In this document: positions 25,739 to 33,608 of the stretch, piece by piece
Layout: each line of letters starts with the position of its first letter
Numbering within the stretch: the stretch's first letter is position 1
NCBI RefSeq assembly: GCF_900111795.1
Contig: NZ_FOJQ01000015.1
Span: 1 to 47,204, forward strand
Reading direction: 5' to 3'
Origin: Anoxybacillus pushchinoensis
GTDB lineage: Bacteria; Bacillota; Bacilli; Bacillales; Anoxybacillaceae
Length of the DNA stretch: 47,204 bases
Program-made: the position numbers and the translations under genes
The notes under the pieces: generated by a model
What the model saw: the letters and a program-made list of their open reading frames with translations, nothing else
The model's database searches: none
Told to the model about the DNA's origin: nothing

Positions 25739-25816
25739 TGAAATCACCTTTCGCTTCAAAGTATTAGGCTCATTTAAGTGTACAGAAGAAGCGAAAAGCT
25801 CGTCAAGAAACGGAAA

Positions 25817-26677
25817 TTATTTTTTCTCTATCGTGCGAATTTGCCGTAAAAATCGCTGACGATGTTGTTTACGAAAATGTTCTTTAATCATATATGCAAC
25901 ACCAAGTTGTTCATTTGAACGTGTCACCCAATCCGCCACAGCTTTCACCTCGTTCGGCGCATTCCCCATCGCGACGCCAAGTCCAGCCGCTTCGATAGCT
26001 GGCATATCATCAATTTGATCCCCGATGACGACCATTTCTTTCAATGAAATACCGAGTTCGTTTCCGAGGCGAATGAGTCCGTTTTGTTTTGATACACCTT
26101 TTTGGAACAGTTCAATTTTCCCTTCACTTATCGTGACCGCAAGCTCTGGAAACGCCTGTTCGATCGTTTCGACAATGTCATCACGTTCCTCTTCATCTGA
26201 ATAAAACACGTCAATTTTCATCACATCAATTGGATCGTCTCGCAACACATCACTTAACGAATCAACAAATTGAGCTGGATAAAAAAACGGATCTCCTAAA
26301 ATCGTTTTCGCAATCATATTGTTCTTTATTTTTTTTCGATTTCCGATCGAATACCGCTCATGAAGTAAGCGCACGTTGCAGTTAAAATGTTCAAGCACAT
26401 GCACAATATCAAACGTTTTTTGTGCTGGAATGACTGACTCATGCAGCTTTTCGTCTAGTGACTTTGCGATGAGCGCACCTTGAAACGTCACTAAATACGA
26501 ATCTAATTTGAGCGCTTTCGCTACTTTTTTAGCGGACAAAAAGTTCCTTGATGTCATCAATGTAATATATACATCTTTTTTCTTTACAAATTCGATTGCT
26601 TCTTTCGTTTTCTTCTCTAGCTTTCCATTTGTTTTTAATAACGTGCCGTCAATGTTTAACGCAAGTAATTTATACAT
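25817..26677 (-). CDS. yhaX: HAD-superfamily phosphatase, Cof/YhaX-like (286 aa)
   Basis: This is a Cof-type HAD hydrolase. Motif I is LLALNIDGTLL, with Asn in place of the usual first Asp (the standard motif is DxDGT). Motif II is LMTSRNF, and motifs III/IV are KQNGL and VVIGDQIDDMPAIEAAGLGVAMGNA. The missing nucleophile Asp suggests reduced or no phosphatase activity, as also suspected for the spore protein YhaX. ATG 26677 with AAGGGGGG 6 nt upstream was chosen over an upstream start. It follows yheA on the minus strand after a terminator. Confidence 0.85.
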   Translation of the reverse strand: MYKLLALNIDGTLLKTNGKLEKKTKEAIEFVKKKDVYITLMTSRNFLSAKKVAKALKLDSYLVTFQGALIAKSLDEKLHESVIPAQKTFDIVHVLEHFNCNVRLLHERYSIGNRKKIKNNMIAKTILGDPFFYPAQFVDSLSDVLRDDPIDVMKIDVFYSDEEERDDIVETIEQAFPELAVTISEGKIELFQKGVSKQNGLIRLGNELGISLKEMVVIGDQIDDMPAIEAAGLGVAMGNAPNEVKAVADWVTRSNEQLGVAYMIKEHFRKQHRQRFLRQIRTIEKK

Positions 26678-26741
26678 GATCGTCCCCCCCTTGATGTCGT
26701 TGTCCTCATTCATACGTATGACAAGGGTATAAAAAAAAGAA

Positions 26742-26760
26742 CACTCATTTTTCATGAGTG
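26742..26760 (-). terminator. Terminator after yheA
   Basis: CACTCAT and ATGAGTG form a 7-bp stem with a 5-nt loop, followed on the minus strand by a run rich in T. It overlaps the yheA stop codon. Confidence 0.75.
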
Positions 26761-27096
26761 CCCATCATACAGCTGTTCAATCGGCTGAATCATCGCAGCC
26801 GTCGCCTGTGCAAACAACTCGTTTAACCGCTCTTCTGCACGAATTAAACGCGCGATATTTTCGTTCATTTCAATGACGTGCAAATGTTGCTGTAACATCT
26901 CTACATCCGTATCGCTTACAGGTAATCCATTCATTTGCTTTTGTTGCAGCTGTTTTTGTAGCGTGCGAAATTTCGTAAATAATTGGTGCGCAGTCGGATC
27001 GCGCTGCACTTGCTCATATGCGCGACGAAGTTCCATAAATGGTTCGCTCGTACGGATGGCTGTCGAAAGTTCATGAATAGCTTGAAGGACGTTCAT
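26752..27096 (-). CDS. yheA: YheA, YlbF/YmcA-family protein (114 aa)
   Basis: This is an all-helical cytoplasmic protein of the YlbF/YmcA superfamily (UPF0342). Relatives YlbF and YmcA join YaaT in an RNA-processing and competence complex, but YheA itself has no proven role. Start ATG 27096 (MNVLQAIHELSTAIR) has AGGAG 8 nt upstream. Gln-rich helices follow (LQKQLQQKQMNG). It lies 62 bp downstream of yheB and is probably co-transcribed. Confidence 0.85.
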   Translation of the reverse strand: MNVLQAIHELSTAIRTSEPFMELRRAYEQVQRDPTAHQLFTKFRTLQKQLQQKQMNGLPVSDTDVEMLQQHLHVIEMNENIARLIRAEERLNELFAQATAAMIQPIEQLYDGHS

Positions 27097-27158
27097 GCGA
27101 CACGCTCCTCTCCTTTTCCCTTTCTTTTTACGATATGAGCGAAGCGGTCGCCGTATGT

Positions 27159-28268
27159 CTACAATTGAACGAAAAACGCAACACATCCTTGGACGAGCCC
27201 GATGATTCCTCCTAACAAAGCACCTAAATACGTAATCATTTTAAACTCGCGGCGCGAAATCGTTAAAATCATCTCTTCTAACCGTTCAACAGAGAACGAA
27301 GCTACTTCTTCTCGCACAATTTCTTGCAAGTGCAACCGCTTCATCCATTGTTCCAATCGCTCAGATGCAAACTGTAAAAAGAAGCGTACAAACTGCGGCA
27401 AAGAAGAGCGTACATACGGGGCAACAAGCGGACCGAGCGGCTGTTGCAACGGCTCTTGCACAATCGCCGACGTCAATCGCTTCAACCATCCGACAACAGT
27501 TTCACGACCGACAAACTGTTCAACGTCACGGACGTGCATCGCTTTTACTTTTCCCCATTCGTTTGTAAATAATTGCACAAGCAATTGTTTTGCCCCATCA
27601 CTTTGCAAAAACTTCACGACTTCTGGGCGAATTTTATCCGCTAAACTAACGTTGCCAAGAAACATTTGAATCATATTGCCAAACATACCACGGCTTTGTA
27701 AAAATTCATGAATCATATGCTCCATCTGCCGTTCCCCTTGTTCGCTCTCTACATATGCGCGCAAGCGGAACAATAAACGATCGACAATGGCTGGAATGGC
27801 GTCATCTATTTTTTGCAATAACTCGCTCGGAATCGCTGCATGGAGCGGAAGTTCGCCACGTTGCGTCATCATCATGTTACATTTTGTTTCGATCCACGTT
27901 TCAACCATTTGTTGCGGATGCTTTATACCCATCCGCTCTAACCAAAACGCAACCGTTTCGTCGGATTGAAGCCATTTTTCTACTTCTTCTTGCACGTAGT
28001 TCGTCATATCGCGAATAAACGTTTCATCGTTTAACTTTCGACGCAAGCCGTCCGCTGTTAATAAATGCTCAACAACCATGCGTCCGAGCTGTTCCGCTAA
28101 CTCTTCACGCCGCTTCGGAATAAGTCCAGGGGTAAACGGGAGTCTTTTTCCTGCGATATAAATGGGACGATACGGACGGAAAAGCATTTTAATCGCAAGC
28201 GAATTCGTCATTCCCCCGATGAACGCTCCGACAACCATCATAAAAACTAAATAAAGAAAAAGCCCCAT
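27159..28268 (-). CDS. yheB: YheB, DUF445/UPF0754 membrane protein (369 aa)
   Basis: This is a membrane protein of unknown function with an N-terminal helix ([21 protein letters not shown]) followed by [13 protein letters not shown]-type family sequence (here [13 protein letters not shown]). A long helical extracytoplasmic or cytoplasmic domain lies between this and a C-terminal helix ([19 protein letters not shown]). The length and the yheA neighbour match B. subtilis YheB. Confidence 0.88.
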   Translation of the reverse strand: MGLFLYLVFMMVVGAFIGGMTNSLAIKMLFRPYRPIYIAGKRLPFTPGLIPKRREELAEQLGRMVVEHLLTADGLRRKLNDETFIRDMTNYVQEEVEKWLQSDETVAFWLERMGIKHPQQMVETWIETKCNMMMTQRGELPLHAAIPSELLQKIDDAIPAIVDRLLFRLRAYVESEQGERQMEHMIHEFLQSRGMFGNMIQMFLGNVSLADKIRPEVVKFLQSDGAKQLLVQLFTNEWGKVKAMHVRDVEQFVGRETVVGWLKRLTSAIVQEPLQQPLGPLVAPYVRSSLPQFVRFFLQFASERLEQWMKRLHLQEIVREEVASFSVERLEEMILTISRREFKMITYLGALLGGIIGLVQGCVAFFVQL

Positions 28269-28308
28269 AACGATCTCCCTTCTACTAATGAACTGCTCTA
28301 ACCATTCA

Positions 28309-28602
28309 TTATAGGGCTTGTCCGTTATGAGTGCAAATGCGCGATAACTGCTTGTGTAATCGTTTCAAACATTTGCATAATAAGACGCGAAACACTTCCC
28401 GCTCCGTCGCATGTTCTGAAGCAAGCCATGCCTCTTTATATATATTCATTTTCTCAAATTGTTCGCGCCATCCATTTTCCGTTTCTTTCGTTGTTGTGTT
28501 CCATTCCTTTCCTAAATGAAGCAAATATAAATAACGAACGAGCGCTTCTTCTTCCTCGTCTAAATGATAGTTCATTAACGCATGTAAATAATGGACAACC
28601 AT
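28309..28602 (-). CDS. Hypothetical protein (97 aa)
   Basis: It starts at ATG 28602 ([20 protein letters not shown]) with GAGAGGTG about 7 nt upstream. It is a soluble, helical protein with an acidic N-terminal part and a basic, Cys-containing C-terminal part ([15 protein letters not shown]). It lies 40 bp upstream of yheB on the same strand. No family is recognised. Confidence 0.65.
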   Translation of the reverse strand: MVVHYLHALMNYHLDEEEEALVRYLYLLHLGKEWNTTTKETENGWREQFEKMNIYKEAWLASEHATEREVFRVLLCKCLKRLHKQLSRICTHNGQAL

Positions 28603-28699
28603 ACTGTTCACCTCTCGTCATGAATATATGAACAAAGGAAATGAATCATGTATACTTTTTTTTCGGTCATACAAAATAACGAATAAGGGGGTATGCATA

Positions 28700-28849
28700 A
28701 TGAAAGAACGCAACAATTATGAATGGGATGTCGATCGCATGATTAACGAAGGCATGGCGGGAGGTTACGTATATTCGTGCCATCACGCAACAAACATTGA
28801 AGAAGCGCGTGATGTTCAAACAGAACAACCACCACATGAAGTAAAATGA
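28700..28849 (+). CDS. Hypothetical small protein (49 aa)
   Basis: It starts at ATG 28700 (MKERNNYEWDVDRMINEGMA) with AAGGGGG 8 nt upstream. The peptide is acidic and hydrophilic with a central GGYVYSCHHAT. A strong terminator begins directly after the stop codon, so the unit appears complete. Function and family are unknown. Confidence 0.7.
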   Translation: MKERNNYEWDVDRMINEGMAGGYVYSCHHATNIEEARDVQTEQPPHEVK

Positions 28850-28873
28850 AGCGGCGAGCATTTTCTCGCCGCT
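28850..28873 (+). terminator. Terminator after the 49-aa gene
   Basis: AGCGGCGAG and CTCGCCGCT form a 9-bp stem with a 6-nt loop, followed by TTTTTG. Confidence 0.88.
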
Positions 28874-28916
28874 TTTTGTATAATGGTCGTGATAGGATCG
28901 GAAAGGACTGGGATAC

Positions 28917-29798
28917 ATGTTAGAAAAATTACGGGCATATTACCAAGACGCACTTATTGAACGCGAGCAAGTGGACGAGCGGGATCAATATGAATGGTTT
29001 TCGACGGAACGCGGCGAAGTTTTTGGCATAAAAAAAGAAGCGCTTACTCCAAAAGAACGGACGTTGTTAGCAACGTTATTTACAAGATATGAAACGATCC
29101 CTTCTTGGTTGAGCGAGCGACAACAAAGGTGGTATCGCTTTTTAATACAGCATGATACGACAGCATTCGAACATGTGCCTTCTTCTACACATACACGCTT
29201 CATTTATTTTTACATTCAAAAAGGAACTGTTGATCCACATGACTTTATGGAAGCGATTCAATCGCTTTTTCCATATGATGTGACGATGTTATCGGAAACA
29301 GAACAACAATTTATCGTCATCGATCAACAAGAAGAGAGCATTGCCTCCACTCTTTATGAACTGATCGATACGCTATGTAGCGATTTCTACATTCAATTGC
29401 GGGCCTATATTGGACAAAAGTGCCCACATGGCGTTGAACTTACACACATATTTACCGCGGAAAAGCGATATTTTCACATCGGTATGAAACATAAACCCGA
29501 GCAGCGCGTTTACTCCATTGAAGACATCTTCCCTCTTTTGCTTATTAACGATGAAGAGATGACGTACGCCATGACGTTTTTACAAACAGTAAAACAAGAT
29601 GACGATATGATTAAAACGATGAAGACGTTTTTCGAATGCAATTTAAACGTTTCGCTAGCAGCAAAAAAGCTTCATATGCACCGCAATAGCTTGCAATATC
29701 GCATTGATAAACTTATCGAAAAAACAGGCATTGATATAAAACAATTTAAAGGGGCGCTCACCGTTTATTTGGCTATTTTACTTCATGAACAACACTAG
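28917..29798 (+). CDS. PucR-type helix-turn-helix regulator (293 aa)
   Basis: The C-terminal 60 residues carry the PucR/CdaR DNA-binding motif (LNVSLAAKKLHMHRNSLQYRIDKL then TGIDIKQF). The N-terminal 230 residues form an unassigned sensor. AAAGGA lies about 10 nt before ATG. It is directly upstream of msmX on the same strand (112 bp gap), so it may regulate sugar import. That link is positional only. Confidence 0.82.
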   Translation: MLEKLRAYYQDALIEREQVDERDQYEWFSTERGEVFGIKKEALTPKERTLLATLFTRYETIPSWLSERQQRWYRFLIQHDTTAFEHVPSSTHTRFIYFYIQKGTVDPHDFMEAIQSLFPYDVTMLSETEQQFIVIDQQEESIASTLYELIDTLCSDFYIQLRAYIGQKCPHGVELTHIFTAEKRYFHIGMKHKPEQRVYSIEDIFPLLLINDEEMTYAMTFLQTVKQDDDMIKTMKTFFECNLNVSLAAKKLHMHRNSLQYRIDKLIEKTGIDIKQFKGALTVYLAILLHEQH

Positions 29799-29809
29799 GC
29801 ATATTGCCC

Positions 29810-29821
29810 GAAAACGTTTTC
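29810..29821. promoter_or_regulatory. Perfect palindrome GAAAACGTTTTC upstream of msmX
   Basis: A 12-bp perfect palindrome with a central CG lies 12 bp after the PucR-type gene and is followed by eight T. It is built like a LacI-family operator half pair and partly matches the CRE core. It has too little loop for a normal terminator. Confidence 0.4.
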
Positions 29822-29880
29822 TTTTTTTTGTGCATCGTGTCCATTTACGACTCTCCCCCTTTCATATATGCTTAAATCAA

Positions 29881-29896
29881 ATGAAATCGATTGCAT
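29881..29896. promoter_or_regulatory. Catabolite-response element (CcpA site) before msmX
   Basis: ATGAAATCGATTGCAT matches the WTGNAANCGNWWNCAW consensus at every position. It directly precedes the AAGGAGG ribosome site (29897-29903) of msmX, so CcpA would act as a roadblock in the transcribed leader. Confidence 0.8.
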
Positions 29897-29910
29897 AAGG
29901 AGGCGTACGT

Positions 29911-31023
29911 ATGGCTGAGCTTCGTTTAGAACATGTGTACAAAATTTATGACAACAACGTTACTGCTGTAAAAGACTTTAACTTACACATCCAAGATAAG
30001 GAATTTATCGTTTTCGTCGGTCCGTCAGGTTGCGGAAAATCAACGACGCTTCGAATGATCGCAGGTCTTGAGGAAATTTCAAAAGGCGATTTTTACATCG
30101 ATGGCAAACGGATGAACGACGTTGCGCCAAAAGATCGCGATATCGCAATGGTGTTCCAAAACTACGCTCTTTATCCACATATGAGCGTATACGATAACAT
30201 GGCGTTCGGATTGAAATTGCGCAAGTTTCCAAAAGAGGAAATCGACCGTCGTGTTCGTGAAGCGGCACGCATTCTCGGCCTTGAGCAATATTTAGATCGC
30301 AAACCGAAAGCGTTATCCGGTGGTCAACGTCAACGTGTAGCATTAGGACGTGCAATTGTGCGCGATGCGAAAGTGTTTTTAATGGACGAGCCACTTTCAA
30401 ACTTAGACGCAAAATTGCGTGTACAAATGCGCGCAGAAATCGCGAAACTTCATCAACGTTTAGGAACAACGACAATTTACGTTACGCATGACCAAACGGA
30501 AGCAATGACGATGGCAACTCGCCTTGTCGTGATGAAAGACGGAGTAATCCAACAAGTCGGTTCACCAAAAGAAGTGTACGAAAAACCAGAGAATATTTTC
30601 GTCGGTGGATTTATCGGCTCACCAGCAATGAACTTTTTGCGCGGCGTGCTTCAAGACGGCGTATTCGTCATTGGCGATGTGAAAATTGCTGTGCCAGAAG
30701 GAAAAATGAAAGTGCTTCGCGAGCAAGGTTACGTCGGTAAAGAAGTCATTTTAGGTATTCGTCCAGAGGACTTCCACGATGAACCAGTCTTTCTTGAGGC
30801 ATCGCAAAATACAAAAGTACGTGCCCTTGTCGAAGTGGCAGAATTGCTCGGTGCAGAAATTATGGTATATTCACAAATTAGCGGCCAAGAGTTTGTCGCA
30901 CGCGTCGATGCGCGCACAGACGTAAAAGCAGGTCAAACGATCGATCTTGCATTAGATATGAACAAAGCTCACTTTTTCGATGTCGATACAGAATTGCGCA
31001 TCCGTTCCAATAGTGAGAAATAA
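29911..31023 (+). CDS. msmX: Multi-sugar ABC importer ATPase, MsmX/UgpC type (370 aa)
   Basis: This ATPase energises several CUT1 sugar importers. Walker A is VGPSGCGKSTT, the Q-loop MVFQNYALYPHM, the signature ALSGGQRQRVALGRAI, Walker B VFLMDEPLSNLDAKLR and the H-loop YVTHDQTEAMTMATR. A C-terminal OB/TOBE regulatory domain (about 235-370) is present. No permease or binding-protein gene is adjacent. The operon at 2902-6413 lacks an ATPase, which makes this its natural partner. A CRE and AAGGAGG site lie just before the start. Confidence 0.96.
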   Translation: MAELRLEHVYKIYDNNVTAVKDFNLHIQDKEFIVFVGPSGCGKSTTLRMIAGLEEISKGDFYIDGKRMNDVAPKDRDIAMVFQNYALYPHMSVYDNMAFGLKLRKFPKEEIDRRVREAARILGLEQYLDRKPKALSGGQRQRVALGRAIVRDAKVFLMDEPLSNLDAKLRVQMRAEIAKLHQRLGTTTIYVTHDQTEAMTMATRLVVMKDGVIQQVGSPKEVYEKPENIFVGGFIGSPAMNFLRGVLQDGVFVIGDVKIAVPEGKMKVLREQGYVGKEVILGIRPEDFHDEPVFLEASQNTKVRALVEVAELLGAEIMVYSQISGQEFVARVDARTDVKAGQTIDLALDMNKAHFFDVDTELRIRSNSEK

Positions 31024-31028
31024 ATGGG

Positions 31029-31052
31029 AAGCCCGTTCATTTGAGCGGGCTT
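31029..31052. terminator. Bidirectional terminator after msmX
   Basis: AAGCCCG and CGGGCTT form a 7-bp stem with a 10-nt loop, followed by TTTACTC. The minus-strand gene ends directly beside it. Confidence 0.8.
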
Positions 31053-31295
31053 TTACTCTTGGATGAAACGGACAACATCGTCGCCGCAACGTTCGCAATG
31101 AAACAAATGAACACACATATGCTGCTTTCGCGTATGCGCGTATCCATCAACCATTTTCATCACATCTGCATCCATATACGGACTATAATCATCGAAATAA
31201 TCCGTTAATTTCCCTTCGTCTTTTAATTTTTCCCCACATTGGTCACAATAAAAAACGATTGTCCGCAAGCCATTACATAACGGACAAATGTTCAT
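31053..31295 (-). CDS. Small zinc-ribbon protein of unknown function (80 aa)
   Basis: Three CxxC pairs are visible: CPLC near the N-terminus, CDQCG around residue 17 and CERCG near the C-terminus. They suggest one or two zinc sites. The middle part is acidic (DYFDDYSPYMDAD). ATG 31295 has GAGGG 7 nt upstream and is preferred over the ATG two codons earlier. It is apparently monocistronic. No family is recognised. Confidence 0.75.
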   Translation of the reverse strand: MNICPLCNGLRTIVFYCDQCGEKLKDEGKLTDYFDDYSPYMDADVMKMVDGYAHTRKQHMCVHLFHCERCGDDVVRFIQE

Positions 31296-31420
31296 TTTCA
31301 TCCCTCGCTTCGCTATTTTCCATTATCTTTCCCACTTCACAAAAAATTACCACATAAAAAAAAGAATAATAACATGTTTTTTCCCCAAAATAGTAGTACA
31401 AGCAAGCAAACAACATTCGA

Positions 31421-31490
31421 TGGGTTAAGCCAAGCTTGGCAGCGTGAAAAACATCACGCGTTGCTGGTGCAAATCCAGCTAACCCAACCA
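31421..31490 (+). ncRNA. tRNA-like cloverleaf element with encoded ACCA, upstream of the SASP gene
   Basis: TGGGTTA (31421-31427) pairs with TAACCCA (31480-31486), and ACCA follows immediately (31487-31490). Inside are a short arm GCCAA-GC-TTGGC (31429-31440), an arm GCGTGA-AAAACA-TCACGC (31442-31459) and an arm GCTGG-TGCAAAT-CCAGC (31463-31479). The last arm has the exact size of a tRNA T-arm, and its loop differs from TTCAAAT by one base. The D-arm is far too small, and the second arm lacks the U33 and 7-nt loop of an anticodon arm. It therefore cannot be a normal tRNA. It may be a decayed tRNA or a tRNA mimic in the leader. Confidence 0.55.
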
Positions 31491-31522
31491 TAAAAAAACT
31501 TTTCACGAGGAGATGATTGAAC

Positions 31523-31723
31523 ATGGCTAACACAAACCAATTATTAGTATACGGTGCACAACAAGCAATTGATCAAATGAAATACGAAATCGCTCAAGAA
31601 TTTGGTGTAAACCTTGGACCAGATGCAACATCACGCGCAAACGGTTCAGTTGGTGGCGAAATTACAAAACGTCTTGTTGCAATGGCGCAACAACAATTAG
31701 GCGGATCTTACACAACTAAATAA
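31523..31723 (+). CDS. Alpha/beta-type small acid-soluble spore protein (66 aa)
   Basis: This DNA-binding protein coats spore DNA and protects it from UV and heat. Family motifs are [11 protein letters not shown], which contains the GPR protease site region, and the highly conserved [18 protein letters not shown]. Start ATG 31523 (MANTNQLL) has GAGGAG 10 nt upstream; the TTG two codons earlier is less likely. A strong terminator follows. The long leader contains the tRNA-like element. A GAATA and AAATAG pair near 31370-31393 could be a sigma-G promoter, but the match is weak. Confidence 0.95.
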   Translation: MANTNQLLVYGAQQAIDQMKYEIAQEFGVNLGPDATSRANGSVGGEITKRLVAMAQQQLGGSYTTK

Positions 31724-31732
31724 CATGGCTGA

Positions 31733-31763
31733 AAAACCCCCAAGCATTTCGCTTGGGGGTTTT
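31733..31763 (+). terminator. Terminator of the SASP gene
   Basis: AAAACCCCCAAGC and GCTTGGGGGTTTT form a 13-bp perfect stem with a 5-nt loop. Confidence 0.92.
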
Positions 31764-32050
31764 ACTGAATTCGTTGCAAAAACTGGCGCGTCCGTTCATG
31801 CTTCGGGTTTGTAAATAGTTGTTCCGGGTGGCCGCGTTCAATCATCATTCCTTCATCAAAAAAAATCACTTCATCAGCCACTTCACGAGCAAAGCGCATT
31901 TCATGGGTCACAACGACCATCGTCATCCCTTCATTCGCTAAATCTTTCATCACTTTCAACAACTAACATCACAACTCTCCTCATTCCGATTATCGCACGA
32001 CGTATCGGCTTAACCGTTGTTCGATTTTCCCTTGAATGGTTGTCAATAAA
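31762..32050 (-). pseudogene. Scar of an amino-acid ABC transporter operon (GlnP/GlnQ type) with large deletion
   Basis: Two 3' remnants lie side by side on the minus strand. The first, ending at 31990, reads LLTTIQGKIEQRLSRYVVR, a C-terminal tail like that of polar amino-acid permeases. After a GAGGAGAG site and an ATG at about 31971-31973 comes only the end of the ATPase (31762-31962). It contains [21 protein letters not shown] with the H-loop and ends FLQRIQ. Walker A, the signature and Walker B are gone, as is most of the permease. The gene cannot work. Confidence 0.8.
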
Positions 32051-32053
32051 AAA

Positions 32054-32068
32054 GGAGCAAATTGCTCC
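32054..32068 (-). terminator. Terminator of the CNNM/CBS gene
   Basis: GGAGC and GCTCC (extendable to GGAGCAA/TTGCTCC) are flanked by A on one side and a T-run on the minus strand, 5 bp after the stop codon. Confidence 0.7.
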
Positions 32069-32072
32069 CTTT

Positions 32073-33338
32073 TTACACGTTTTCCACAATCGGCTCGCGA
32101 ATGCGAACGAGCACTTTTCGGATGCGGCGATTTTCAACTTGACGGACAGTGACAGTTAATGACTCATGCTCAAACGATTCGCCAACAGCCGGAATGCGCT
32201 CAAACATTTCAAACACCCAGCCACCTAGCGTATGAGAGGAGCTTTCTAGCTCTTCGATACCTAAAATGTCACAAAACTCATCAAGCGGCAATTCCGCATT
32301 AAATTCGTATTCGTAATCATTAATTTTTTGGAACGTTTTTACCGCTTCATCGTGTTCGTCCCATATTTCCCCAACAATTTGTTCTAAAATATCTTCTAGC
32401 GTAATTAATCCCGACGTTCCGCCAAACTCGTCGATGACGATTGCCATATGCACTTTACTTTTTTGTAATTCAGGTAACAATGTCGATATGCGCATCGACT
32501 CGACGACGAATAGCGGTGTGCGCAACAATTCACGAACATTTACTTCTTTCCCTTGCACAAGTTGACTAAAAAAGTCGCTTTCCGATAAAATACCGATGAC
32601 GTTATCAATATCCCCTTCGTATACCGGGACGCGCGAATATCGTTCACGTAAAAAAATGTCGCGAATTTCTTCGATTGGCTGATTCACTTCCACCGCAACC
32701 ATATCAATGCGCGGAGTGAAAATCTCACCAACTAAAATATCGTTAAAATCAAGTGAACGATGAACGAGCTCTTTTTCTTTATTGTCAATAACCCCTTCTT
32801 CTTCACTTAAATCGACCATTACTTTTAGCTCTTCTTCAGTGACCAAAGGCGTATCTGCCCGATGACCAAACAGTTTCGAGACGAATTGTTTTAACATGAC
32901 AAGCAATGCCGTAACAGGAGTAAATAGTTGAATGAGCATATACAGCACACCGGAAATCATAAGCGAAAACGACTCGGCATTTTCTTTCGCTAACGACTTT
33001 GGCAACACTTCACCAAAAATTAAAACTAAAATGGTCATGCCGACTGTGCTAATGACGAGACCTGTATTGCCACCAAACAAGTCTGTCGCCACTTTCGCAG
33101 AAATAGATGCCGCAGCAATATTCACAATATTATTTCCGACTAAAATGGTCGAAAGAGCACGGTCGAAGTTTTCGGCAATATACAGCGCTTTTTTACTTCC
33201 CCGCCGCTTCTCATCGACATAATTTTTTAAACGAATTTTATTGACGCTCGAAAACGCTGTTTCTGAAGCTGAAAAAAAAGCGGATAAAAAAATTAAAAAG
33301 ATGAGTAAAAAAATTAAACTCAGAGGCAAATCTCCCAA
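32073..33338 (-). CDS. CNNM/CBS-domain membrane protein, HlyC/CorC family (421 aa)
   Basis: An N-terminal CNNM domain with four helices contains SAFFSASETAFSSVNKIRLK. Two CBS domains follow (about 200-320; FTPRIDMVAVE, VIDEFGGTSGLITLEDILEQIVGEIWDEHDE), then a C-terminal CorC/HlyC domain. The family is linked to magnesium export (MpfA/YhdP) and is often mis-called haemolysin. The start is a TTG with AGGAG 12 nt upstream, so the exact start is uncertain. Confidence 0.88.
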   Translation of the reverse strand: MGDLPLSLIFLLIFLIFLSAFFSASETAFSSVNKIRLKNYVDEKRRGSKKALYIAENFDRALSTILVGNNIVNIAAASISAKVATDLFGGNTGLVISTVGMTILVLIFGEVLPKSLAKENAESFSLMISGVLYMLIQLFTPVTALLVMLKQFVSKLFGHRADTPLVTEEELKVMVDLSEEEGVIDNKEKELVHRSLDFNDILVGEIFTPRIDMVAVEVNQPIEEIRDIFLRERYSRVPVYEGDIDNVIGILSESDFFSQLVQGKEVNVRELLRTPLFVVESMRISTLLPELQKSKVHMAIVIDEFGGTSGLITLEDILEQIVGEIWDEHDEAVKTFQKINDYEYEFNAELPLDEFCDILGIEELESSSHTLGGWVFEMFERIPAVGESFEHESLTVTVRQVENRRIRKVLVRIREPIVENV

Positions 33339-33410
33339 CGAACATTCACACTCCTATCGGATGATTTTATAAAAATATATATTCATCATACCAAATTTAC
33401 ATGAAAAAGA

Positions 33411-33438
33411 AAACGACCACACATATGTGCAGTCGTTC
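33411..33438 (-). terminator. Terminator of the 27-aa reading frame
   Basis: On the minus strand AACGACTGCACA and TGTGTGGTCGTT form a 12-bp near-perfect stem (one T-G pair) followed by TTCTTTTTC. It lies 2 bp after the stop of the small reading frame. Confidence 0.75.
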
Positions 33439-33439
33439 G

Positions 33440-33523
33440 TCACGATTCGATTAACGTCGTCCCGATAAAAAAAGTTAACAGTAGCACGTACGTAATGTTT
33501 AATGTAATTGAAAGTTCTTCCAT
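33440..33523 (-). CDS. Possible 27-aa membrane peptide
   Basis: A 27-codon frame starts at ATG 33523 with GGAGGGG 8-9 nt upstream. The peptide begins MEELSITLNITYVLLLTFFI and ends in GTTLIES, one hydrophobic helix with polar ends. An intrinsic terminator follows at once, so site, frame and terminator form a complete small unit. No family is recognised. Confidence 0.55.
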   Translation of the reverse strand: MEELSITLNITYVLLLTFFIGTTLIES

Positions 33524-33608
33524 CTTATTCGCCCCTCCAGCAACATATTCCCCATTTCTATTTTAACAATGAGAGGAACGAATATGTTTGTCAATGGTGT
33601 GAACATTT

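Noticed and set aside
29810-29830. Terminator of the PucR-type gene
   Set aside because: The T-run is good, but the GAAAACGTTTTC palindrome cannot form a hairpin with a proper loop; it was listed as a possible operator instead.
31421-31490. A functional canonical tRNA
   Set aside because: The D-arm has a 2-4 nt loop without GG, and the middle arm has a 6-nt loop without U33, so no anticodon can be assigned.
31273-31533. 86-codon minus-strand frame containing GLAGFAPATRD
   Set aside because: It runs antisense through the tRNA-like element, and GLAGFAPAT-type peptides are familiar artefacts of reading across tRNA-like sequence; it has no ribosome site and overlaps the start of the SASP gene.
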